Below are positions 25,809 through 33,667 of a DNA stretch of 64,000 nucleotides, in pieces. How positions within the stretch are numbered: the first letter of the stretch is position 1; each line of letters starts with the position of its first letter. The stretch is from Actinomyces timonensis DSM 23838. GTDB lineage: Bacteria; Actinomycetota; Actinomycetes; Actinomycetales; Actinomycetaceae. The notes under the pieces were generated by a model, which was given only the letters and a program-made list of their open reading frames with translations, did not search any database and was not told the origin of the DNA. The stretch is taken from contig NZ_JH806633.1 in NCBI RefSeq assembly GCF_000295095.1, forward strand, positions 471,424 through 535,423, in the 5' to 3' direction. Position numbers and translations under genes: made by a program.

Positions 25809-26633
25809 GTGACATCCTTCGAGGAGATGGTGGCATCGGCCCGCGCCGTCGTCGCGGAGCGCGAGTCGCAGGTGCCCCTGGAGGAGATGCGCGACCGGGT
25901 CCGTGAGGCGGACAGCCCCACCAACGCCCTCGACGCCCTGCGCCCCCGCAGCGGCTCGATCTCCGTCATCGCGGAGGTCAAGCGCGTCACCGCCACCTTC
26001 GCCGACCTCAGCGGGGTGGGGGACGTGGCCGTGCTGGCCCGCTTCTACGCCGCCGGCGGCGCCGCCTGCGTCTCCGTGGTCACCGAGCCCGTGCGCTCCC
26101 ACGGCTGCCTGGCGGATCTCGACGCCGCGCGCGCCGCCGTCGATATCCCCATCCTCGTCAACGATCTCGTCGTCACCCCCTACCAGGTCCACGAGGCGAG
26201 GGTCCACGGGGGCGACCTCCTCCTCCTCGACGCCCGCCTCGAGCCCCTCGTCCTGGAGGCCCTCATCGAGCGCACGCACTCGCTGGGGATGCTCGCCGTC
26301 GTCGAGGCCCACTCCCGCAGGGAGGCGATCACCGCCGTGGAGACCGGCGCGCTGTGCGTGGCCGCCGACGCCCGCGACCCCCTCACCGGCCAGGTGGACC
26401 ACTGCCGCTTCGAGCAGGTCGCCGAGGTCCTTCCCTCCTCCGTGCTGCGCGTGGCCACGGGCGGCGTCGCCGGCCCGAGGGACGTCATGTCCTACGCGCG
26501 CCGGGGCGCGGACGTGGTGCTCGTGGGGGAGGCCATCATCCGCTCGCAGGACCCCCAGCAGTTCGTTGCCGAGCTCGTCGCCGCGGGCAACCACCCCGCG
26601 CTCCAGAACGCCACCAACCGAGAGGTCAGCTGA
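25809..26633 (+). CDS. TrpC-like protein with altered catalytic site
   Basis: 274 residues with the full indole-3-glycerol-phosphate synthase barrel ('ISVIAEVKR' strand, 'VVTE', 'YQVHEARVHGGD', 'GADVVLVGEAII'). However, catalytic positions differ from the family: the Lys of 'LxKDF' is Asn118 ('ILVNDLV'); 'INNRD' is 'AADARD' (Asp187, Ala188); 'SESGI' is 'ATGGV' (Thr217, Gly218); and the 'SPS' loop is 'TAT'. Glu56, Lys58 and Glu166 are kept. In other actinobacteria trpC-trpB-trpA-lgt are contiguous; here trpBA are absent and trpC abuts lgt. It may therefore be a repurposed or inactive relic kept for another role. GTG start with a GAGGAGG site. Confidence 0.85.
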   Translation: MTSFEEMVASARAVVAERESQVPLEEMRDRVREADSPTNALDALRPRSGSISVIAEVKRVTATFADLSGVGDVAVLARFYAAGGAACVSVVTEPVRSHGCLADLDAARAAVDIPILVNDLVVTPYQVHEARVHGGDLLLLDARLEPLVLEALIERTHSLGMLAVVEAHSRREAITAVETGALCVAADARDPLTGQVDHCRFEQVAEVLPSSVLRVATGGVAGPRDVMSYARRGADVVLVGEAIIRSQDPQQFVAELVAAGNHPALQNATNREVS

Positions 26634-27608
26634 GTGCCGCCCACCATCGCCGCCGCCGTCGGCGCAGCGCTCGCCCCCGCGTCGATCCCCAGCCCCTCGC
26701 AGTCCGTCTGGCACCTGGGCCCGCTCCCGATCCGCGCCTACGCGTTCTGCATCCTCGCCGGGGTCGCCCTGGCCGTGTGGTGGACGGATCGGCGCTACCG
26801 GGCCCGCGGCGGCCAGGCCGAGTTCGCCCTCGACACCGCGATGCTCACCGTGCCCATCGGCATCATCTGCGCTCGCCTCTACCACGTCATCACCTCCCCG
26901 GACGCCTACTTCGGGCCGAACGGCGACCTGGCGCGCATCCCGCGCATCTGGGAGGGCGGCATCGGCATCTGGGGCGGCGTGGCCGGGGGCCTCATCAGCG
27001 GCGCCCTCTTCCTGCACCACCGGGGCGTGCGCCTGGCCCCCTTCGCCGACGCCGTCGCCCCCGCGATCCTCGCGGCGCAGGCCATCGGCAGGCTGGGCAA
27101 CTGGTTCAACCAGGAGCTCTTCGGCGGCCCCACCACCCTGCCCTGGGGACTCGAGATCGACCGCGCCCACCTGCCCGCCGGCTACGCGCCCGGGACCCTC
27201 TTCCACCCGACCTTCCTCTACGAGGCGCTGTGGTCCGCCGCGGGCGTGTGCGCCCTGCTCTGGCTCGAGCGGCGCCTGCGCCGCGGGGGAGCGAGCGGTG
27301 GGCGGCTCCTGTGGGCCTACCTCATGGTCTACACCTTGGGGCGCGCCTGGATCGAGCACCTGAGGATCGATGACGCCCAGCGGATCCTCGGCCTGCGCCT
27401 CAACGAGTGGACCTCGCTCGTGGTCTTCGCCGTCGGGCTCATCGGCTTCATCATCGTCACCCGCCGCGGCCCCAGTGACGCGATCCGCGCCGACGGCGGG
27501 CAGGCCGGGGGAGAGGCCGGTGGAGCCGAGAAGCCCGCCGGTGGACCTGACGCGCCGTCCCGTGAGAAGGCTGACGATCCGCGTGATCCTCACCGTGGCG
27601 GGAACTGA
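26634..27608 (+). CDS. lgt: Phosphatidylglycerol-prolipoprotein diacylglyceryl transferase Lgt
   Basis: 324 residues, seven predicted membrane segments. 'AYAFCILAGVALAVWWTDRRY' opens the fold, and 'AIGRLGNWFNQELFGGPT' is the Lgt signature. It transfers diacylglycerol to the lipobox Cys of prolipoproteins at the membrane. The GTG abuts the stop of the trpC-like gene, so the two are cotranscribed. The C-terminal approximately 50 residues are a Gly/Ala-rich charged tail. Confidence 0.94.
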   Translation: MPPTIAAAVGAALAPASIPSPSQSVWHLGPLPIRAYAFCILAGVALAVWWTDRRYRARGGQAEFALDTAMLTVPIGIICARLYHVITSPDAYFGPNGDLARIPRIWEGGIGIWGGVAGGLISGALFLHHRGVRLAPFADAVAPAILAAQAIGRLGNWFNQELFGGPTTLPWGLEIDRAHLPAGYAPGTLFHPTFLYEALWSAAGVCALLWLERRLRRGGASGGRLLWAYLMVYTLGRAWIEHLRIDDAQRILGLRLNEWTSLVVFAVGLIGFIIVTRRGPSDAIRADGGQAGGEAGGAEKPAGGPDAPSREKADDPRDPHRGGN

Positions 27609-27615
27609 ACTCGGC

Positions 27616-27621
27616 TAGAAT
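27616..27621 (+). promoter_or_regulatory. -10 element for a leaderless pyk transcript
   Basis: TAGAAT, 7 nt before the ATG at 27629. Confidence 0.65.
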
Positions 27622-27628
27622 ATGGGCC

Positions 27629-29059
27629 ATGCGTAGAGCCAAGATTGTCTGCACCCTCGGTCCCGCCACAGATTCCCCCGAGCAGGTACAGGCGCTCGTG
27701 GACGCGGGCATGAACGTCGCCCGCATCAACCGCTCCCACGGCAGCGCCGAGGACCACGAGAAGGTCATCGCGCGCGTGCGCGAGGCGGCGGAGGCCTCGG
27801 GCCGCTCCATCGCCATCCTCGTGGACCTCCAGGGCCCCAAGATCCGCCTCGGCCGCTTCGTGGGCGACCAGAAGGTCATGCTCAACAAGGGCGATGAGTT
27901 CACCATCACCACCGATGACGTCCTGGGCACTGTCAAGCGCTCCTCGACGACGTTCAAGGGCCTGCCGGGTGACTGCCGCCCCGGCGACCGCCTCCTCATC
28001 GACGACGGCAACGTGGCCGTGCGCGTCACCGCCGTCACGGACACGGATGTGGTCACGAAGGTCGAGGTCCCCGGGTACGTCTCCAACAACAAGGGCATCA
28101 ACCTGCCGGGCGTGGCCGTCTCTGTGCCGGCGCTGAGCGAGAAGGACCGCGAGGACCTGCGGTGGGCCCTCAAGGTTGGCGCCGACGTCATCGCGCTGTC
28201 CTTCGTGCGCGACGCGAATGACGTCAAGGACGTCCACGAGATCATGGACGAGGTCGGCACGCGCATCCCCGTCATCGCGAAGATCGAGAAGCCGCAGGCG
28301 GTCGAGCACCTCCTGGAGATCGTGGACGCTTTCGACGGCATCATGGTGGCCCGCGGCGACCTCGGCGTGGAGATGCCCCTGGAGGCGGTGCCGCTGGTGC
28401 AGAAGCGCGCGATCGAGTTGGCCCGCCGCAACGCCAAGCCCGTCATCGTGGCAACCCAGGTGCTGGAGTCGATGATCCAGAACCCGCGTCCGACGCGCGC
28501 GGAGGCCTCGGACTGCGCCAACGCGATTCTCGACGGCGCCGACGCGGTCATGCTGTCGGGGGAGACCTCGGTGGGCGCGTACCCGATCGAGGCCGTGCGC
28601 ACGATGGCCAACATCATTGAGAACGTCGAGGAGAACGGCGGGGAGCGCATCGCGCCCCTGGGCTCCTTCCCGCAGACGCGCGGTGGGGCGCTCACCCGCG
28701 CCGCCGCGGAGATGGGCGAGCAGCTCGCCGCCGACTACCTCGTCACCTTCACCCAGTCCGGTGACACGGCCCGCCGCCTGTCCCGCCTGCGCTCGCCCAT
28801 CCCGCTGCTGGCCTTCACGCCGCTGTCGACGACGCGCAACCAGCTCTCGGTGTCCTGGGGCGTGCAGACCTTCGAGGTTCCCGAGGTCCAGCACACCGAT
28901 GAGATGGTGACCCAGGTGGACAAGACCCTCCAGGAGAAGCACCTCGCGCAGGTCGGCGACGTCGTCGTCATCGTCGCGGGCATGCCCCCGGGAACCCCGG
29001 GCTCCACGAACTCCATCCGCGTCCACACCGTGGGCGAGACGGCCGACTACCTCGGCTGA
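27629..29059 (+). CDS. pyk: Pyruvate kinase
   Basis: 476 residues, the standard bacterial length. 'MRRAKIVCTLGPAT' starts the barrel, 'DLQGPKIRLG' covers the substrate loop, the active-site signature is 'VIAKIEKPQAVEHL' with Lys as acid/base, and 'MVARGDLGVEMPLE' binds the metal. It transfers phosphate from PEP to ADP, the last step of glycolysis. It appears leaderless from its own promoter and is followed by a strong terminator. Confidence 0.97.
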   Translation: MRRAKIVCTLGPATDSPEQVQALVDAGMNVARINRSHGSAEDHEKVIARVREAAEASGRSIAILVDLQGPKIRLGRFVGDQKVMLNKGDEFTITTDDVLGTVKRSSTTFKGLPGDCRPGDRLLIDDGNVAVRVTAVTDTDVVTKVEVPGYVSNNKGINLPGVAVSVPALSEKDREDLRWALKVGADVIALSFVRDANDVKDVHEIMDEVGTRIPVIAKIEKPQAVEHLLEIVDAFDGIMVARGDLGVEMPLEAVPLVQKRAIELARRNAKPVIVATQVLESMIQNPRPTRAEASDCANAILDGADAVMLSGETSVGAYPIEAVRTMANIIENVEENGGERIAPLGSFPQTRGGALTRAAAEMGEQLAADYLVTFTQSGDTARRLSRLRSPIPLLAFTPLSTTRNQLSVSWGVQTFEVPEVQHTDEMVTQVDKTLQEKHLAQVGDVVVIVAGMPPGTPGSTNSIRVHTVGETADYLG

Positions 29060-29092
29060 GGGAGAACCCGCGCCTCGGCAAGGAGACGGACG

Positions 29093-29135
29093 ACGGCGCG
29101 ACCCCAGGATTCGCTGGGGCCGCGCCGTTCTCGTA
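29093..29135 (+). terminator. Terminator after pyk
   Basis: A 15-bp stem (29093-29107 with 29114-29128, one mismatch) with a 6-nt GATTCG loop is followed by TTCTCGT. Confidence 0.65.
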
Positions 29136-29495
29136 TGCGCCACGGCCTGGAGCTCGCGTCCAAAGCACCTGCAAGTTGTCCAGAGCAACCCTGGGAGGTC
29201 CTGGGCAGCGCTGGGCCGTCCTGAGCATCGCGGGGAGCGCTGCTTTCAACGCACCAGAGGCGCCCGAACCCAACCTCCGCTTCGTGGTGCGGGGCGGTGA
29301 CGCCTGCGGACTCGTCGTCGAGAGCATCCCCAGACCGTTGAAAGCATCCCCAAGCCGTCTTGAGCACCCTGCTATGGGATGCGACGGTCTGGGGATGCTC
29401 CAATCGGTCTCCAGGTGCTTTCGACGCAGTCTCCACGAGCGTCACCGCGCAACTGCGCAGGACTGGACCCGTTGCGGACGTACCTGGGGTTTGCG
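29136..29495. other. Non-coding region between pyk and the insertion sequence
   Basis: About 360 bp with no credible gene. It is full of short degenerate repeats such as 'GGGGATGCT' and 'GGTGCTTTCGACG', and has a perfect 17-bp inverted repeat (29322-29338 and 29384-29400, GAGCATCCCCAGACCGT). It may be decayed remains of the DNA deleted next to the insertion sequence. Confidence 0.5.
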
Positions 29496-30986
29496 GGCTC
29501 TTCCGGTTTGGGGGTGTGGTCAGGTGCTCAGTCGGTGCCTGAGGCCTCCGGTGTGGATGAGGGATCGGGTGATGTAGTGGGTGGGGTTGCGCAATCCTTG
29601 GGCGATGCCTCGTAGGTGCTCGAGCCTGCCGCCCGTGGCTTCGGTGGGGGCGTTGGATGAGCCGGGGTGGTCGAAGCAGGCCAGGGGTGTCCTCGCTCCT
29701 GCGCTTCAGGGTCCTCCCCAGGCGGGCGATCTCCTGGATCCCGGCTGGCACCCCAGAGGAGATGGATCTGATCAGGGCGCTCATGAGGCCTCGGCCGTGG
29801 GCCTTGTCGGGGTGCTGGTAGGCGTCGATCATCTTCTGGTAGACCGCCCAGGTCACCTCCACAGCAGTGTTCCTCTCGTCGGCGAACAGCGCCTCCAGGC
29901 GCCCGGCCTGCTTCTCGGTGAGCAGGCCCTCCCTGGTCAGCAGGGCTCGGCGCGCCGCGTACAGGGCGTCGCTGGCTCTCCCGCGCCGCCCTGTGGTGGC
30001 CTGCTGGACTCTGCGGCGGGTCTCATCGAGGGCGTCGGCGGCCAGGCGCACCACGTGGAAGGGGTCCATGACTGCCCTGGCGTCTGGTAGTTGCTCGGTT
30101 GTGGTGGTCTTGTTAGCCGGTGAAGCCGTTCATCGCCACGATCTCGATCTGCTGGCGCCAGGCGGGGGGCCGGTCGGCCAGCCAGCAGGCCAGGGCCTTC
30201 TTGGATCGGCCGGGAATCATGTCGACCAGGCGTGCCGGCCCGGCGCCGTCGCGCGCGGGGGTCAGGTCGATGATGACCGTCACGCACCGCTGGCGACCCC
30301 GGTGGCGCCACACATGCTCGTCTATCCCGATCACGCGAGCCCCCGTCGGGCGGTCCTCCAGGGGCCTCAGGGCCTTTATGCCGGCTTTCAGGACGGCGTC
30401 GTTGGCGGCGTCCCACCCCACGCCCAGGCGCGCCGCGACCCGCGAGACGGCCATATTGTCGACCGCGACCGCCTCCAGCGCCCAGGCGGCGGCCGAGCGC
30501 GTCAGGATGCTCCGGGGCTCGGCCGCGGCGCTGATGTCGACCCTCCAGGTCCGGCGGCCGAGCTGGCAGGCGATCCTGGGGACCCTCACCAGCAGGCGCG
30601 TGACCCTGCCCGCGGTGGGGGCGTGGGCCAGTAAGCGCGCCACCGTGCCGGCCCGCCGCCCCATCGCCGCGCACGAGGCGCAGAACAGCCGCTCGTCAAC
30701 AGGGGCGATGACGGGGCGGGCCTCGACGACCAGCTCGCCGCCATCGGCGAGGCGCTGGCCCGTGGCGCGCAGGCCCAGGGGCCCCAGGCCCAGCACGGCG
30801 TCGGGATCGATCGGCTCGAAGCGCTCCCCGGCCAGGGCGCGCGGTAGGCTTCAACATGGCGTCGGGGTCCTCCGGCAGGCGATGGATAGTTCAGCGACAC
30901 CCATCATGCCCACCAAGGGCCCCGACGCCCCGCCGTCTACCCCCGCGCGCCCACCACCCCGCCTACACCCACAAACCGGAAGAGCC
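29496..30986 (-). mobile_element. ISL3-type insertion sequence
   Basis: A 1491-bp element bounded by terminal inverted repeats that match at 22 of 24 positions. Both ends start GGCTCTTCCGGTTTG when read inwards, typical of the ISL3 family. It contains one degraded transposase gene on the minus strand. The flanks (GGTTTGCG on the left, ATCAATCC on the right) do not match, so no 8-bp target duplication remains. The right end lies inside a NACHT-type gene. Confidence 0.9.
29520..30857 (-). pseudogene. ISL3-family transposase, frameshifted
   Basis: Pieced together, the frames give a complete ISL3 transposase of about 440 residues. An N-terminal zinc-ribbon-like region (partly degraded, 'CASCAAMG') and helix-turn-helix ('AVSRVAARLGVGWDAANDAV') lead to the DDE core ('VIGIDEHVWRHRG', 'AMNGFTG', 'VMDPFHVVRLA'). 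The C-terminal part ends '...TGGLRHRLST'. A one-base insertion at about 30113 turns GGC TAC into GGC TAA C, and an extra C near 29690 shifts the frame again. A further shift appears likely near 30830 at the N-terminus. The element is not autonomously active unless helped in trans. Confidence 0.88.
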
Positions 30987-32045
30987 ATCAATCCTCTCCG
31001 CGCCACCAAGATCGCTGAGACCAAGGCGGGAATCGAAGGACGCCTCCACCAAAGACGTTCGGGGGTCGCCTGAGGTGTCGGGCGCCCAGAAGCTCCACGT
31101 CGTCAGGATCGGGATCTCGACCTCTGTAGGATCGGCGCCGTTCCGAAGCGACTCCAGTGCGGCCTGGGCCGCCTCACGGGCGTACCTCCTGGCCAGCCAT
31201 GACTTCCCCGATCCTGGGCCGCCAAGGATGACAAGCGAGGAGGCGCCCGCCAGAGCCTCCTCAGAGGAGACGATCGTCGGTGTGGCCGAGGCCTGACGGT
31301 GGCTGTCCGATCCGCCATCGCCCTGCTCTAAGGAGAGCCGCTGCTCCAGAACAGTCTGCCTGTCCCCAACGAATGACGAGCGGTCCCAGTCGTCTACTCG
31401 GGCCTCCAAGTAGACGATGAGGTCCTTCCGGGTCGCCTGGGCAACGAGACGCGCATGCAAGCCATGGGCATAGCGCTCGATTGCAGCGTTGCCAGCCTCA
31501 AGGCAATTGAGCGACGGCGTGACCTCTTCTCTCAATGCCGCCTCAGACGCCCCGACAAATACCTGATGAGAGGTGTAGTACCGTTGGATCAGATATTCAT
31601 ATGTGGCGCGCAAAGCCTCGCGGGCGATGGCGTGCTCGCTGTCGCCCCAGTCCGCGTCCGCCCACGAGGAACCGGCATCGGCCGCGCGCTGCTTGGCCTT
31701 GCCAACGATCCGATCAGCCACCGTGGTCGCATTCAGTCGCGACTGCCCGAGTTCACGGTCGCTCGGCCCATGCTGTTCCACTACATCGCGCGCGATGGCG
31801 AGCCCCGTAATCAGCTCGTCGTCGGAGAAACCCTCGCCATGGCCCCATGCGGAGATGGTGCTCTCCACCTCAGACTGCAGGCGCTTACGCTCTGCCTGGC
31901 TGTCGATCATGGCTTTGAGCCGCTTGACGCCTGCCGCTGTCGCCGCAGTGGCAGCGGGACCTGCTCCTCCAACGAGCGCCGCCACCGCGATGGTCGTGAG
32001 GTCGCCGATCGCCTCGCTCAGTTTCGTGTTTCCAGTAGGCGCCAT
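30963..32045 (-). pseudogene. NACHT-type STAND NTPase, cut by the insertion sequence
   Basis: The ORF starts at ATG 32045 (GGAAGG site upstream) and codes 353 native residues, then runs into the IS end, which supplies 'GSSGLWV' and a stop. The native part has an N-terminal helical domain of about 260 residues, then the NACHT start: Walker A 'ILGGPGSGKSWLARRYA' near residue 305 and 'TEVEIPILTTWSFWA', typical of actinobacterial NACHT proteins. Walker B, winged-helix and sensor/repeat regions are missing and not found on the far side of the IS. Relatives serve in anti-phage defence or signalling. It lies 70 bp from a tRNA gene, a common island integration site. Confidence 0.82.
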
Positions 32046-32115
32046 CGCTCGACCTTCCCCGCCGGGCAGGGCCGCAAACAGCCGCCGGGCGCGCATCGTT
32101 GGGCTGATGAGGGAG

Positions 32116-32189
32116 TACCTCCGGTGGGACTCGAACCCACAACACTCCGATTTTGAGTCGGATGCCTCTGCCAGTTGGGCTACGGAGGC
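32116..32189 (-). tRNA. tRNA with CAA anticodon but a short variable arm
   Basis: 74 nt folding as a complete cloverleaf on the minus strand: a 7-bp acceptor with a first G-U pair, anticodon stem TCCGA/TCGGA around loop CTCAAAA (anticodon CAA, Leu codon UUG), and T-arm GTGGG-TTCGAGT-CCCAC. The variable region is only 5 nt (GTGTT), as in class I tRNAs, whereas bacterial tRNA-Leu is class II with a long variable arm. No CCA is encoded. Its amino acid identity is therefore uncertain. Confidence 0.82.
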
Positions 32190-32274
32190 GCGGGCGGCGC
32201 GCGGCCGCCACACGGTGATGCGACGCAGTGTTCGTGTCTGGCCGCGTTTGGCCCACTACGTACGGCGATCATAC

Positions 32275-32280
32275 TAGACT
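32275..32280 (+). promoter_or_regulatory. -10 element for a leaderless transcript
   Basis: TAGACT, 7 nt before the GTG at 32288; it selects that GTG as the start of the response regulator. Confidence 0.65.
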
Positions 32281-32287
32281 CGCCCCC

Positions 32288-32956
32288 GTGAGTACCGAGT
32301 CCAGCACTAGCGCCCGTCGGGTTCTCGTCGCCGAGGACGAGACCCTCATCCGACTCGACATCGTCGAGACCCTCACCGAGGCCGGCTACGAGGTCGTCGC
32401 CGAGGCCGCTGACGGCGAGGAAGCCGTCCGCCTCGCAGGCGAGCATGAGCCCGACCTCTGCGTCATGGACGTCAAGATGCCCGTCATGGACGGCATCACC
32501 GCCGCCGAGCAGATCATCGAGAAGCACGGCTGCGCCGTCGTCATGCTCACCGCCTTCTCCCAGGCCGAGCTCGTCGAGCGCGCCAGCGCCGCCGGCGCCA
32601 TGGCCTACGTCGTCAAGCCCTTCACCCCGGCCGACCTCCTCCCCGCCCTCGAGATCGCCTTCTCCCGCCACGAGGAGATCGCCTCCCTCGAGTCCGAGAT
32701 CGCCGACCTCAACGAGCGCTTCGAGACCCGCAAGCGGGTCGACCGCGCCAAGGGCCTCCTCATGGAGCGCATGGGCCTGTCCGAGCCCGAGGCCTTCCGC
32801 TGGATGCAGAAGACCTCCATGAACCGCCGCCTGACCATGCGCGAGGTCGCCGACGCCGTCATCGAGCAGGTCGGCTCAACGGCCAAGAGCGGCGGGAAGA
32901 CGGCCAAGGCCCCCAAGGCGGGCAAGAGCGCCAAGAGCGAGGACGCCGACGCCTGA
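32288..32956 (+). CDS. pdtaR: ANTAR-domain response regulator (PdtaR-like)
   Basis: 222 residues. The N-terminal receiver domain ('RVLVAEDETLIRLDIVETL') has the acidic pair and the phosphorylated Asp in 'LCVMDVKMPVMDG', the Thr of 'MLTAFSQ' and the Lys of 'VVKPF'. The C-terminal ANTAR domain ('ETRKRVDRAKGLLMERMGLS', 'EAFRWMQKTSMN') binds paired RNA hairpins to cause antitermination. Its partner kinase is not in the window. The gene order tRNA-pdtaR-polA is conserved in actinobacteria. A Lys-rich tail extends the end. Leaderless promoter. Confidence 0.92.
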   Translation: MSTESSTSARRVLVAEDETLIRLDIVETLTEAGYEVVAEAADGEEAVRLAGEHEPDLCVMDVKMPVMDGITAAEQIIEKHGCAVVMLTAFSQAELVERASAAGAMAYVVKPFTPADLLPALEIAFSRHEEIASLESEIADLNERFETRKRVDRAKGLLMERMGLSEPEAFRWMQKTSMNRRLTMREVADAVIEQVGSTAKSGGKTAKAPKAGKSAKSEDADA

Positions 32957-33028
32957 GCGGACGCCCGCCCCAGACGCCTGAGCGGCGGGGGCGCCAGCCT
33001 GCCCCAGGCGCCCAACCGCCCCGGGCGC

Positions 33029-33649
33029 TCAGACGAACATGCTCCGCAGCGTCCCCCGGGCGGTCGTCCTGCCCTCGTCGTCACTGACGACGACCTCGTA
33101 GACGCAGGTCTTCCTGCCCACGTGGACCGGCTGCGCCACCGCCGTCACCCAGCCCTGGCGCACCGGGCGGAGGTGGCTGACCTGCAGCTCGGCGCCCATC
33201 GGGAGCATCCCCTCCGGAGCCGCCCGCCGTGCCGCGAACGACGCCGCCGTCTCGATGAGCGAGGCGCTCGCGCCACCGTGCAGCACCCCCGAGACCTGGC
33301 GGGCCCCCTCGACGGGCATCCGCATGACCGTGCGCTGGGCGCCCAGCATGACCACCTGCATCCCCAGCGTCGCCATGAGAGTGCCCGCCTCGCGGTCCTC
33401 CATCGCCGTGCCCACGGCCGAGGCCGCCGACACCGCCGAGCCAGCCGGCATGGGCACGGGGAACTGCCTCACCCGGCGAGGAGGGAAGGCCGCCGTCACC
33501 TCGGGCGACTCCGCCGACTCCCCACTGGCGCCCGCACCACCGGTCTCACCCGGCCATGCGGGCGCGTCGGGGCTGACCGGGCTGGGAGCCGTCTCCGCGT
33601 CGGAGGAGGGGCGGTCGGTCGGGAGGGCGCTGGGGCTCATGTCGCTCAT
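33029..33649 (-). CDS. Hotdog-fold thioesterase (PaaI family)
   Basis: 206 residues. The first approximately 75 are Pro/Ser/Ala-rich and probably disordered. The rest is a hotdog domain with the PaaI-type motif 'SGVLHGGASASLIETAASFAA' and closing strands ending 'TARGTLRSMFV'. Such enzymes hydrolyse acyl-CoA thioesters; a homologue sits at this place in many actinobacteria. It is divergent from polA, whose start lies 18 bp away. The start could instead be the Met at 33640. Confidence 0.85.
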   Translation of the reverse strand: MSDMSPSALPTDRPSSDAETAPSPVSPDAPAWPGETGGAGASGESAESPEVTAAFPPRRVRQFPVPMPAGSAVSAASAVGTAMEDREAGTLMATLGMQVVMLGAQRTVMRMPVEGARQVSGVLHGGASASLIETAASFAARRAAPEGMLPMGAELQVSHLRPVRQGWVTAVAQPVHVGRKTCVYEVVVSDDEGRTTARGTLRSMFV

Positions 33650-33655
33650 ACCCCG

Positions 33656-33661
33656 TAGGCT
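33656..33661 (+). promoter_or_regulatory. -10 element for a leaderless polA transcript
   Basis: TAGGCT, 6 nt before the GTG at 33668. Confidence 0.6.
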
Positions 33662-33667
33662 GGCACG

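Noticed and set aside
23579-25996. 805-codon open frame antisense to the OPT transporter and trpC-like gene
   Set aside because: The translated protein is low-complexity Asp/Gly/Arg sequence, the expected mirror of GC-rich codons; the sense genes are clear families.
29937-30674. Separate 245-codon minus-strand gene inside the insertion sequence
   Set aside because: It is an out-of-frame reading of the transposase, becoming meaningful only after the frameshift.
29488-30994. Target-site duplication around the ISL3 element
   Set aside because: The 8 bases on each side (GGTTTGCG and ATCAATCC) do not match.
31455-32277. Plus-strand open frames opposite the NACHT-type gene and tRNA
   Set aside because: Shadow frames; one runs through the tRNA gene, and the minus-strand Walker A and family motifs define the coding strand.
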